DNA of 21,084 bases from a virus (IMGVR_UViG_3300035670_001417:1-21084); one strand, 5' to 3'. Counted from the stretch's first letter, positions 15,956 to 21,084 are shown. Translations and numbers: made by a program. The notes: generated by a model from the letters alone, not told the origin.

Positions 15956-16243
15956 ATGTTTAAACCTTCTTATCATGGCCTGAGTCCAGACGAAATCGAG
16001 GTCCGCGTCTGGGCCTTTGTCGTTCGCATGATTACTCTCATGGTGTTTTTTATCGCCGCAGGCATCCTGTACTCCGTGGCCTTTGAGCCGCAAGACGCTT
16101 TCCTGGCTCCCATCGACGCAGTGTTTCTAGAGATTCTCAAGGCCATCGCATTCATGGGCGTCGGCACTCTGGGCGGAATCTCTGGCCGCAAGGCCGTGGC
16201 GTCCTACGCCAAGAAGGCTGCAGACGAGGAGGTGAAACCATGA
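15956..16243 (+). CDS. Two-TM membrane protein, holin candidate
   Basis: 95 residues. Membrane segments at about 18-42 (VWAFVVRMITLMVFFIAAGI) and 53-76 (LEILKAIAFMGVGTLGGISG), the second rich in Gly, with a basic C-terminus (ASYAKKAADEE). Two-TM, about 95 aa and a charged tail are holin-like properties, and the gene lies in the lysis cassette. GAGTGAGAA just before the ATG is a weak ribosome-binding site. Its TGA overlaps the next ATG (ATGA at 16240). It could equally be an antiholin for the following holin. Confidence 0.6.
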   Translation: MFKPSYHGLSPDEIEVRVWAFVVRMITLMVFFIAAGILYSVAFEPQDAFLAPIDAVFLEILKAIAFMGVGTLGGISGRKAVASYAKKAADEEVKP

Positions 16244-16746
16244 TGGATAAACTGATCGGCATGGTGGCCGGCGCAGCTCCAGCTGTTGCCACCGCGCTGG
16301 GAGGTCCTATGGCTGGCAAGGCGGTCTCGATGATCGCCGGAATGCTTGGCGTCGAGGACAATGTCGACGCAGTCACCAAGGCCATCCAGGCTGACCCGAA
16401 CCTGGCCTACAAGCTGCGCGAGCTGGACCTTAAGGAGCTCGAGGCGCATAACGCCAACACCGACTCAGCTCGCAAGATGAATGCGTCGATCCAGACATCG
16501 GAACACGCATCGAGCCTGGCCAAGAACGCTGCCTACATCATCGACTTTGCGATTGTCGGGGCGACTATCTTTATGACCTGGTTCCTGTTCTTCAAGGGCG
16601 TCCCCGAGGAAAACAAGGAGCTGGCCTACATGGCCTTTGGCTCGCTTCTGACACTGAGCGGGACGGTAGTCAACTTCCACCGCGGCTCAAGCCAGGGATC
16701 TAAAGACAAGGCCGATGAGGTCAAAGCACTGAAAGGAAGACTATGA
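16240..16746 (+). CDS. Holin, GTA-type 3-TM family
   Basis: 168 residues. The N-terminal 35 residues are Ala/Gly-rich and moderately hydrophobic (APAVATALGGPMAGKAVSMI). A charged helical region follows (about 40-92), then membrane segments at about 97-118 (AAYIIDFAIVGATIFMTWFL) and 129-146 (AYMAFGSLLTLSGTVVNFHR). The arrangement, with an LGG.....G....... N-terminus, a Q..P..A..LRE.. middle and a GT...FHRGSS..S..K end, is that of the holin family described from gene transfer agents (GTA_holin_3TM). Role: forms lesions in the inner membrane so that the endolysin encoded directly downstream can reach the wall. Overlaps both neighbours by ATGA. Confidence 0.78.
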   Translation: MMDKLIGMVAGAAPAVATALGGPMAGKAVSMIAGMLGVEDNVDAVTKAIQADPNLAYKLRELDLKELEAHNANTDSARKMNASIQTSEHASSLAKNAAYIIDFAIVGATIFMTWFLFFKGVPEENKELAYMAFGSLLTLSGTVVNFHRGSSQGSKDKADEVKALKGRL

Positions 16747-17207
16747 ACCTGACCGCAAACTTCACGCTGGCCGAGCTCACGAAATCTGAGACGGCTCTGC
16801 GCCACGACATGGACAACACGCCTGGGGAGGCCGAAATTGAAAATCTTAAAATCCTTTGCGAGAAAATTCTGCAGCCTGTTCGGGATCACTTCCAGCGAGG
16901 CGTCAAAGTCAACTCCGGATTTAGACATCCAGAAGTTAACGCAAGGGTGGGAGGGTCCAAAACCTCAGACCACTGCCAAGGCCAAGCGGCGGACATCGAA
17001 ATCCCGGGGGTCCCGAACGCAGAGCTCGCGCAGTGGATCGCGGAAAACCTCGAATTCCGCCAAGTGATCCTCGAGTTTTACACGCCAGGCGTCCCGGACT
17101 CTGGCTGGGTTCATGTGAGCTACGACGCGGCGGACCTAAAGAAGCAGGTCCTGACCGCGACGAAACAAAACGGCAAGACGGTTTACTTACCTGGCCTAGT
17201 GGCCTAA
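16743..17207 (+). CDS. Endolysin, M15 family zinc peptidase
   Basis: 154 residues. Zinc-site motifs of the M15A (Peptidase_M15_3) family are clear: SGFRHPEVN at 58-66, SDHCQGQAADIE at 75-86 (H77 and D84 as metal ligands) and GWVHVSY at 121-127 (H124 as third ligand). The family cuts peptide cross-links or stem peptides of peptidoglycan, as L,D- or D,D-peptidases. No signal peptide is present, so release depends on the holin encoded immediately upstream, with which it overlaps by ATGA. Length is normal for the family (about 120-160 aa). GGAAGA just upstream of the ATG could serve as ribosome-binding site. Confidence 0.92.
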   Translation: MNLTANFTLAELTKSETALRHDMDNTPGEAEIENLKILCEKILQPVRDHFQRGVKVNSGFRHPEVNARVGGSKTSDHCQGQAADIEIPGVPNAELAQWIAENLEFRQVILEFYTPGVPDSGWVHVSYDAADLKKQVLTATKQNGKTVYLPGLVA

Positions 17208-17217
17208 GGAGAGAGCG

Positions 17218-17379
17218 ATGGAAAAACCAGTGTGGGATAAGAAGCGCCCCAAGTCCCTGGGCAAGCCCAAGAAGTTAAGCGACTCGCAGAAGAAAGCAGC
17301 TCGCGCAATGGCCAAGAAAGCTGGCCGCCCTTACCCGAATATGATCGACAACATCCGGGCAGCTGCGACCAAAGCTTGA
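17218..17379 (+). CDS. Small highly basic protein, 53 aa
   Basis: ATG at 17218, preceded by the ribosome-binding site AAGGAGAG. The protein starts MEKPVWDKKRPKSLGKPKKL and continues with KKAARAMAKKAGRPYPNMID. It contains 16 Lys/Arg in 53 residues. The pattern W.K.RPK.LGKPKKLS..QK..A.A.AK.AGRPYPN is a recurring small protein of uncharacterised function in phages, usually near structural or lysis genes. It may bind nucleic acid or be packaged with DNA, but this is inference from charge only. Confidence 0.7.
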   Translation: MEKPVWDKKRPKSLGKPKKLSDSQKKAARAMAKKAGRPYPNMIDNIRAAATKA

Positions 17380-17481
17380 GGCGCAGCTCGCGTTGTGTGC
17401 AACAACCGAATCTCACGCTGCTAAATTCTGTCGTTCGCGAGCTGCTGTTGAATCTTAACCAAGACTGAAGGGGGAAAGACC
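17380..17481 (+). promoter_or_regulatory. Intergenic segment with a 10-bp inverted repeat and an inner hairpin
   Basis: The longest gap between plus-strand genes here. GCAGCTCGCG at 17383-17392 is the exact reverse complement of CGCGAGCTGC at 17436-17445. Between them GTTGT (17392-17396) can pair with ACAAC (17402-17406). There is no U-run after the arms, so it is not a classic terminator. It could be a folded 5' leader of the next gene, a small RNA, or a protein-binding site. No convincing sigma-70 promoter was found. A GGGGG-containing ribosome-binding site lies just before 17482. Confidence 0.45.
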
Positions 17482-17640
17482 ATGCCAATGACCGGCAAAC
17501 AAATGATGAAGATTCAGAAGGTGATGAAAGAGTACAAGGCCGGCAAGCTCAAGAGCAGCTCCGGTGGGAAGGTCATGGGGCGCAAGCAGGCGGTGGCCAT
17601 CGCCATGAGCGAGGCCGGCGCCAAGAAGCCCAAGAAATAA
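17482..17640 (+). CDS. DUF6496-like small basic protein, 52 aa
   Basis: ATG at 17482 behind GAAGGGGGAAAG, a purine-rich ribosome-binding site. The protein starts MPMTGKQMMKIQKVMKEYKA; GKLKSSSGGKVMGRKQAVAI follows, then A.SEAG and a Lys-rich end. The core KVM.E.K.GKL.SSSG..V..RKQA.AIA.SEAG is that of the DUF6496 family, small proteins found in bacteria and phages with no established function. The TAA stop lies inside the U-rich tail of the terminator for the opposite transcription unit (17638-17646). Being the last plus-strand gene, it ends the late unit. Confidence 0.8.
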   Translation: MPMTGKQMMKIQKVMKEYKAGKLKSSSGGKVMGRKQAVAIAMSEAGAKKPKK

Positions 17641-17665
17641 AAACGCCCCGGCGCGAGGCCGGGGC
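17634..17665 (-). terminator. Rho-independent terminator of the leftward operon
   Basis: A perfect 8-bp stem, GCCCCGGC (17645-17652) with GCCGGGGC (17658-17665), has a 5-base loop. Reading the minus strand, it is followed by GTTTTATTTCTT, a strong U-rich tail, so it should stop transcription from the LexA-like gene side. On the plus strand the same hairpin has no U-run and would be a weaker stop for the late genes. Confidence 0.8.
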
Positions 17666-17675
17666 TAAGAGGAGC

Positions 17676-17722
17676 CGCCCTGTGACGGGGCGAAGGAGAC
17701 ACTACCTGGCTGCAAGGTAGTG
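17676..17722. terminator. Two further hairpins in the convergent junction
   Basis: CGCCC (17676-17680) pairs with GGGCG (17688-17692), and CACTACCT (17700-17707) pairs perfectly with AGGTAGTG (17715-17722) around a 7-base loop. With the terminator at 17645-17665 they make a row of three hairpins in less than 80 bases. They may insulate the two converging units or process the RNA ends. None has a U-run in the plus direction. Confidence 0.5.
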
Positions 17723-17728
17723 CGGCAA

Positions 17729-17944
17729 TTATCTCACGATCTCCAGGCCGCGCTCAAGATACGGGTAAATCTTGACCATCTTGCGGCGCTCCAGGCGGTG
17801 CAGCATGGCGTGAGCGCTGGAGACAGACTTCCACCCCATCGCCCGACACATCTCCCGACAGCTGGGGTAAACCCCATGCTCGTCAAAGTATTCCACCAGG
17901 TAGTCGTAAAGTTTCTTTTGAGCTGGCGTCGGAGAGAGGTTCAT
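17729..17944 (-). CDS. LexA-type winged-helix DNA-binding protein without protease domain
   Basis: 71 residues: MNLSPTPAQKKLYDYLVEYF, then DEHGVYPSCREMCRAMGWKS, followed by SAHAMLHRLERRKM and a short basic end. This is the LexA N-terminal winged-helix pattern: T..Q..LYDYL, HG.YPS.REM...MG, S...A...L..LE...M. Full LexA is about 200 aa and has a Ser/Lys self-cleavage domain, which is absent here. It may bind DNA as a non-cleavable repressor, or compete at host SOS boxes, or regulate the phage operon. It is the last gene of the minus-strand unit, overlapping the exonuclease gene by ATGA, and is followed by the terminator. Confidence 0.8.
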   Translation of the reverse strand: MNLSPTPAQKKLYDYLVEYFDEHGVYPSCREMCRAMGWKSVSSAHAMLHRLERRKMVKIYPYLERGLEIVR

Positions 17945-18915
17945 CCCTTAGCCTCCGTAATGGCCAGGGTTTTGCTGCGCTCCACCCTGGCTGGCTTGGC
18001 TGGGGTGGTTTTCTCTGGCTGCGCCTTGTAATTACGCATGGCCCACTTCACCTCGTACTGCACCCGCCCGGTGGAATCCTTCACAAAGGCGCGCTCGCTC
18101 ATGGCCATCTGGTCCATGATCTTGGCCTGCAGCTGATCCTTCTCATCCTCGAGCAGGGCTATCTTCTCCTTGATCTCGACCAGGCGACGCACGAAATCGC
18201 CCTCTGGCCGGCTCGTCAGGTCGACCGGTGCAGAGCTATCATCCGTGGCCGGGTAGGCCGTCACGGCGTCAGCTGGTGACAGCGCGGGGTACCAATCGCC
18301 CTCCTCGACCCTGCGGATAAAGTCCTTGCACTTCTCGATGATCTTGTCTTGGGCCGCCTGGCTCGCCTTGTAGAAGAACAGACGCAGCTCGACGCCGCGG
18401 AACAGGGTGGCGATCACTCCCCACTTGAACCCGCCGCAGAGCATTTGAGCCTGCAGCTGGATCGGGCCGCGGTACTCGGCGGGGACATCCTCTGGCAGCG
18501 ACGCGGTGAGCTTGGACTCGCAGGCGCCTGGCCCGTCCAGGACCAAGGGCTCGTCGCCGATCACATAAATGCCCAGCTCCGGGTCGCTGTGGAGCTCACG
18601 GCCATCGCCCTCGAGGATCGAGTCGAGCGAGACCTGCAAGACATCCTTGCCGTCGACCTGGTAGCTCAGGGCATAGTCGACCTGCAGCTCCTTGATCTCC
18701 AGGCCAGCTCGCTTGGCCGCCTCCAGGATGATCGTGGTCTCCAGGGTGTTGCCCCAGTCAGCTGCCTCGGCCTTAAACGGTGGGCGAGGTTTGCCCTGCA
18801 GCGCGTTGATCGAATACGCGAGCTCGTCGTTGGGCGTCTTAAAGGGCGAGACGCCGAAGATTCCAGGCAGGCGTGAGCCGCTGGGCAAAATATCGTTGGT
18901 TACTTTTCCGACCAT
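17941..18915 (-). CDS. YqaJ/lambda-exonuclease-type phage recombination nuclease
   Basis: 324 residues from the ATG at 18915, chosen because AAAGGAG lies 8 bases upstream; a longer in-frame start at 18999 lacks this and would lie inside the preceding gene. Features of the family: GIFGVSPFKT (18-27), WGNTLE (54-59, E59), LDSILEGDG (97-105, metal-binding D98), ESK (133-135, the E-x-K motif) and IQLQAQM (152-158). Known role: 5'-3' degradation of double-stranded ends to feed single-strand annealing recombination. A C-terminal charged coiled coil (about 235-270) and a Lys/Pro-rich tail follow the nuclease core and may bind a partner. No annealing protein (Beta, RecT or Erf) is seen within the window. 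Confidence 0.82.
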   Translation of the reverse strand: MVGKVTNDILPSGSRLPGIFGVSPFKTPNDELAYSINALQGKPRPPFKAEAADWGNTLETTIILEAAKRAGLEIKELQVDYALSYQVDGKDVLQVSLDSILEGDGRELHSDPELGIYVIGDEPLVLDGPGACESKLTASLPEDVPAEYRGPIQLQAQMLCGGFKWGVIATLFRGVELRLFFYKASQAAQDKIIEKCKDFIRRVEEGDWYPALSPADAVTAYPATDDSSAPVDLTSRPEGDFVRRLVEIKEKIALLEDEKDQLQAKIMDQMAMSERAFVKDSTGRVQYEVKWAMRNYKAQPEKTTPAKPARVERSKTLAITEAKG

Positions 18916-18916
18916 T

Positions 18917-19075
18917 TCAAAAACTCCTTTTGATGAAGAAACATTCGTAAGCGTGGCGCTGGCCGTTGGCGTCGATATAAGTCTCGCCGCAGCCTGCAAA
19001 CCACTCGATTAAAAGAGCAGCGCCAAGGGCGCCACAAAACAGCAACAGCAGCAGGTCAATCAAAAACTTTTTCAT
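18917..19075 (-). CDS. 52-residue single-pass membrane or lipoprotein-like protein
   Basis: ATG at 19075, with AAGGAGG at 19080-19086 on the minus strand as ribosome-binding site (4-base spacing). The protein begins MKKFLIDLLLLLFCGALGAA and continues LLIEWFAGCGETYIDANGQR. Residues 4-27 are hydrophobic and follow two Lys; FAGC at 26-29 is close to a lipoprotein cleavage box. The rest is a small charged domain with three Cys in total after residue 28 or within the segment. Not recognised. Its last codons contain the ribosome-binding site of the exonuclease gene, which starts one base after its TGA. Confidence 0.6.
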   Translation of the reverse strand: MKKFLIDLLLLLFCGALGAALLIEWFAGCGETYIDANGQRHAYECFFIKRSF

Positions 19076-19164
19076 TCGTCCTCCTTAATTCCAATCCAAA
19101 TGCCGAGACAGATCACGGCCCCCATCCAAAAAATAAACTCCACGACATCCCACGGCGAGCTCAT
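19072..19164 (-). CDS. 30-residue single-pass membrane protein
   Basis: ATG at 19164 overlaps the stop of the recombinase gene as ATGA, and its TGA overlaps the ATG of the next gene as ATGA, so it fits perfectly between two coupled genes. It encodes MSSPWDVVEFIFWMGAVICL then GIWIGIKEDE, one membrane helix at about 8-25 with an acidic end. No upstream ribosome-binding site better than a weak GGCAGC. The overlaps on both sides are the main support that it is translated. Function unknown. Confidence 0.5.
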   Translation of the reverse strand: MSSPWDVVEFIFWMGAVICLGIWIGIKEDE

Positions 19165-19841
19165 GCTGCCTGCGCATTTATCAGAACATTGCGCACCGAG
19201 CTCGCTGACCACTGGCTTGCGCCGCGGAAAGTCTTGACGCCACGGGCAGCCAGCCCCTGGGCGAGCTTGGCCAATGTCTTGCAGCCATACTCGCGCAGCT
19301 CCTGGATCACCGGGTAAACCTCACGCGCAAACTCACGCGCAGCTCTCGCTGTCTCCTGGCCACCAGCTGCAGCTCCAGCCTGCGGAGCAGGGGAGCCAAG
19401 CTTCCCGCCTCGAGCTTGAATCGCACCGAGCGCCGCGATCGTTCTCTGGCTGATCTTCTCGCGCTCGAGCTCTGCCAGGTTGGCCATGAGCTGCAGCATG
19501 AATCGATTCATGGCCGGGTCTTGCATCTGCGGGACATCGAGGGCCACCAGGCTCACCTTGCGCTCGAGCAGGGTGGTCAGGAATGCCAGGTTACGGGTCA
19601 GACGGTCGAGCTTGGCGATCACCAGGACTGCGCCGCTGGCCTCGCACTGGGCCAGAGCTGCGCGCAGCTGGGGACGCTTCTTGTCCGTCTTGCGTCCGCT
19701 CTCCACCTCTACATACTCGCCGGCGAGCTCATATGGTGAGCCTGCCAGGTAAGCCTGGACCTGGGCCTGCTGCGATTCGAGGCCCAGGCCAGACTCGCCC
19801 TGGCGCCTGGTCGACACACGGTAATAAGCAATAGCTTTCAT
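19161..19841 (-). CDS. Small serine recombinase (resolvase/invertase family)
   Basis: 226 residues from the ATG at 19841, which has GGAGG at 19849-19853 on the minus strand and overlaps the previous stop (ATGA). Catalytic features: YYRVSTRRQ (6-14) with nucleophile S10 and R8; KLDRLTRN (77-84) with D79, R80 and R83 in the positions of the Asp-Arg-Arg set of gamma-delta resolvase; helix-E-like MANLAELEREKISQRT (119-134). A C-terminal helix-turn-helix (CKTLAKLAQGLAARGVKTFR, then WSASSVRNVL) binds DNA. The family resolves multimers or inverts segments, and a few act as integrases. No res, gix-like or attachment site is evident nearby. It lies in the minus-strand operon upstream of an exonuclease, suggesting a role in genome resolution or integration. 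Confidence 0.9.
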   Translation of the reverse strand: MKAIAYYRVSTRRQGESGLGLESQQAQVQAYLAGSPYELAGEYVEVESGRKTDKKRPQLRAALAQCEASGAVLVIAKLDRLTRNLAFLTTLLERKVSLVALDVPQMQDPAMNRFMLQLMANLAELEREKISQRTIAALGAIQARGGKLGSPAPQAGAAAGGQETARAAREFAREVYPVIQELREYGCKTLAKLAQGLAARGVKTFRGASQWSASSVRNVLINAQAA

Positions 19842-20098
19842 TTGAATACCTCCACGAAAAATTCTTGGGGCGTCTCGCCCGGGTTGGCGGTGACGCGCTT
19901 GCGGGTTTCGTACTCGGCCACGCAGAGCTCGAGCTCGCGGCTGTAATAGCCGTTGCGCAGCAGGTTGCCAATCCAGGTGAAGACGGCATACTCGACGCGG
20001 CCCGGGCGGGTGATCTTGGAGAGGATCACCTGGGTCTCGGGCCTGGCTCCGTCCCTGGGGAACAGAGCGCGCCGAAGGTTGCGCACTCGGTTCGTCAT
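19838..20098 (-). CDS. Hypothetical protein, 86 aa
   Basis: Starts at ATG 20098, overlapping the previous stop (ATGA). It reads MTNRVRNLRRALFPRDGARP, then ETQVILSKITRPGRVEYAVF, with TWIGNLLRNGYYSRELELCV near the middle and an acidic C-terminus (GETPQEFFVEVFK). A basic N-terminus and a mixed alpha/beta pattern can be seen; there is no membrane segment and no motif I recognise. Its 3' end carries the GGAGG ribosome-binding site of the recombinase gene. Coupling on both sides supports that it is real. Confidence 0.6.
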   Translation of the reverse strand: MTNRVRNLRRALFPRDGARPETQVILSKITRPGRVEYAVFTWIGNLLRNGYYSRELELCVAEYETRKRVTANPGETPQEFFVEVFK

Positions 20099-20268
20099 GC
20101 GTCTTTATTCCAAAGCAGCAGAACATTGCCGATGACCTTGGTGGCCAGGCCGTGTTTTTTAAACAAGGCCAAATTGCAGAGAAAGTATTCCTCCAGCTCG
20201 GCGGCATTGTCGAACTCGAAGCGCTCGACTGTGACGCCGTTTGGGTGGAGCACTTTGTAGTGCATCAT
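20095..20268 (-). CDS. Hypothetical protein, 57 aa
   Basis: AAGGAGG at 20274-20280 precedes two ATGs (20268 and 20265). The first overlaps the previous stop (ATGA); either could be used. The protein reads MMHYKVLHPNGVTVERFEFD, then AAELEEYFLCNLALFKKHGL and NVLLLWNKDA. Mixed hydrophobic and charged, no membrane segment, no recognised motif. Its TGA overlaps the next ATG, giving coupling at both ends. Function unknown. Confidence 0.6.
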   Translation of the reverse strand: MMHYKVLHPNGVTVERFEFDNAAELEEYFLCNLALFKKHGLATKVIGNVLLLWNKDA

Positions 20269-20543
20269 GCTTGCCTCCTTGCGTTGTCAATAACTAGCTC
20301 GGCCATGTCCGCGGCGATCGTCTGCATCGTGACCGCGTAGCGATTCTCGACCAGGCGCATGATCTTGCGACCGAGGGCGCCATCTGGGTTCACATCTGCG
20401 ACGCGATCGGCGTAGGCCGTGCGCCCTCTGAACCCGCGGACCGGGATCTGGTACCTGGTGTTAATCAGGACATCGCCGAGCGGGCTGATGCGGACCGTGT
20501 AGAGACGGCCCCTGAGCTCAACGACATCGAGGACCTGGGCCAT
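20265..20543 (-). CDS. Hypothetical protein, 92 aa
   Basis: ATG at 20543 overlaps the TAA of the upstream gene (TAATG). The protein starts MAQVLDVVELRGRLYTVRIS, followed by PLGDVLINTRYQIPVRGFRG, RTAYADRVADVNPDG and a helical Met/Ala-rich end. A beta-rich first half and a helical second half can be seen; no signal peptide, membrane segment or known motif. It is placed directly after the LPD29 gene in the same unit and may act with it. Function unknown. Confidence 0.6.
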   Translation of the reverse strand: MAQVLDVVELRGRLYTVRISPLGDVLINTRYQIPVRGFRGRTAYADRVADVNPDGALGRKIMRLVENRYAVTMQTIAADMAELVIDNARRQA

Positions 20544-21084
20544 TACGCGGCCCTCCTTCCGGTGCGTCCGTAACCGTAACCGTCGTCGCCGAGGTTCACG
20601 ACGCGATTGGCCGTCGCGCAGGGCGCTGGCTCGACCATGCCGGTCCTGGCGATCTGCTCGCCGATCAGTCTGCGGATCGTGTACTCGTCAAAGCCACGGG
20701 CCACCGTCTCCTCGGCGATGGTCATGTTGCCGACATAGTTGTCATACTCGCCGCGAATGACCTCGATCTCGGCGTCGAGACCGTACTGCAGGCGGACCGC
20801 GTTGATGCAGTCGGTCAGCACCTCAACAGTGAGAGCGCGGTTCGTGAAAATGTAGTCGGCACCGAATCGCACCTCCTCGCCGTCGAGCTGGTTGAAGAGC
20901 GCGCCTTTGTAGTCGGTCATGCCGTCGAAGTAGGCGCCCTCGAAGCGCCCGACGATCCCTTTGACAGCGTTGGCCGTCGGGCCGTCGGTCCAGCCGACAT
21001 TGATGCTGGCACCGCCGGCGTAGGTTTTGCTGCGGACCGCAAAGCGCACACCAGGGAAAGCCTCGCGCAGCGCCTGACGCACCA
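20543..21084 (-). CDS. LPD29-domain protein (large polyvalent protein-associated), partial at right edge
   Basis: The frame is open to the window end; the first in-window start codon is a GTG at 21082, which looks like an internal Val (RQALREAFPGVRFAVRSKTY), so the true start lies beyond 21084. Residues about 5-60 match the LPD29 pattern: L...FPGV.F.VRS..Y.GG.SI.V.WTDGPT...V, then FDGM.DY. LPD29 was described among domains associated with polyvalent proteins of phages and conjugative elements, and its biochemical role is unknown. The C-terminal 100 residues are less familiar (YDNYVGNMTIAEETVARGFD, then GYGYGRTGRR). First gene seen of the minus-strand unit. Confidence 0.72.
   Translation of the reverse strand, partial: VRQALREAFPGVRFAVRSKTYAGGASINVGWTDGPTANAVKGIVGRFEGAYFDGMTDYKGALFNQLDGEEVRFGADYIFTNRALTVEVLTDCINAVRLQYGLDAEIEVIRGEYDNYVGNMTIAEETVARGFDEYTIRRLIGEQIARTGMVEPAPCATANRVVNLGDDGYGYGRTGRRAA

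Noticed and set aside
17393-17427. Sigma-70 promoter (TTGTGT ... TAAATT) before the DUF6496 gene
   Set aside because: Spacing is 23 bases, too long, and both boxes are poor.
18916-18999. Longer start of the exonuclease at 18999
   Set aside because: It lies inside the 52-aa membrane gene, and a good ribosome-binding site (AAAGGAG) precedes the ATG at 18915.
19842-20207. N-terminal extension of the serine recombinase to 20207
   Set aside because: The extension overlaps the 86-aa and 57-aa genes in another frame and reads as non-homologous sequence; GGAGG and the ATGA overlap point to 19841, right before the catalytic domain.
1-21084. Phage T7-type RNA polymerase promoters or tRNA genes
   Set aside because: No repeated promoter-like motif in the few intergenic gaps and no cloverleaf-like sequence was recognised.

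Overview
The window is part of a tailed double-stranded DNA bacteriophage genome (or a prophage), most like a T7-like podovirus. From position 1 to about 17.2 kb, the plus-strand gene order follows the T7 late region: end of a probable tail-tube protein, gp12-like tail tube B, gp14-like, gp15-like and gp16-like ejection proteins, gp17-like tail fibre, then holins and endolysin. No rRNA, tRNA, CRISPR array, insertion sequence or obvious host gene is visible. The distal tail proteins resemble modules I associate with marine and freshwater phages, so an aquatic proteobacterial host is plausible, but the sequence does not prove it. Genes are packed very tightly, mostly joined by ATGA or TAATG overlaps, and no stretch over 300 bases lacks a gene.

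Layout. 1-5019: tail tube and small ejection proteins. 5016-10747: two very large ejection-type proteins. The first (1079 aa) carries a ParB-like domain and, near its C-terminus, a segment that aligns by eye with RelA/SpoT alarmone-synthetase folds. 10794-15289: tail fibre, then three distal-tail or adhesin genes, each followed by one or two small accessory genes. This stretch is partly AT-rich and differs in oligonucleotide make-up. 15292-17207: lysis cassette (XhlA-like protein, coiled-coil membrane protein, two-TM protein, GTA-type holin, M15 endolysin). 17218-17640: two very basic small proteins. 17641-17728: hairpin-rich convergent terminator.

17729-21084 is on the minus strand and reads as one polycistronic unit of nine coupled genes. 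In transcription order: a partial LPD29-domain protein at the right edge, three unrecognised small proteins (92, 57 and 86 aa), a small serine recombinase, two tiny single-pass membrane proteins (30 and 52 aa), a YqaJ/lambda-type exonuclease, and a 71-aa LexA-type winged-helix protein without a protease domain. This looks like an early recombination and takeover module.

The most interesting theme is 'polyvalent' biology, in which proteins with enzymatic domains are delivered with phage DNA to act on the new host. The ejection protein at 5016-8255 combines virion-like regions with ParB-like and RelA/SpoT-like domains, and the opposite transcription unit contains an LPD29 protein, a domain known from polyvalent proteins. 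Several genes under 60 codons (30, 51, 52, 53, 54 and 57 aa) are annotated here from direct reading.
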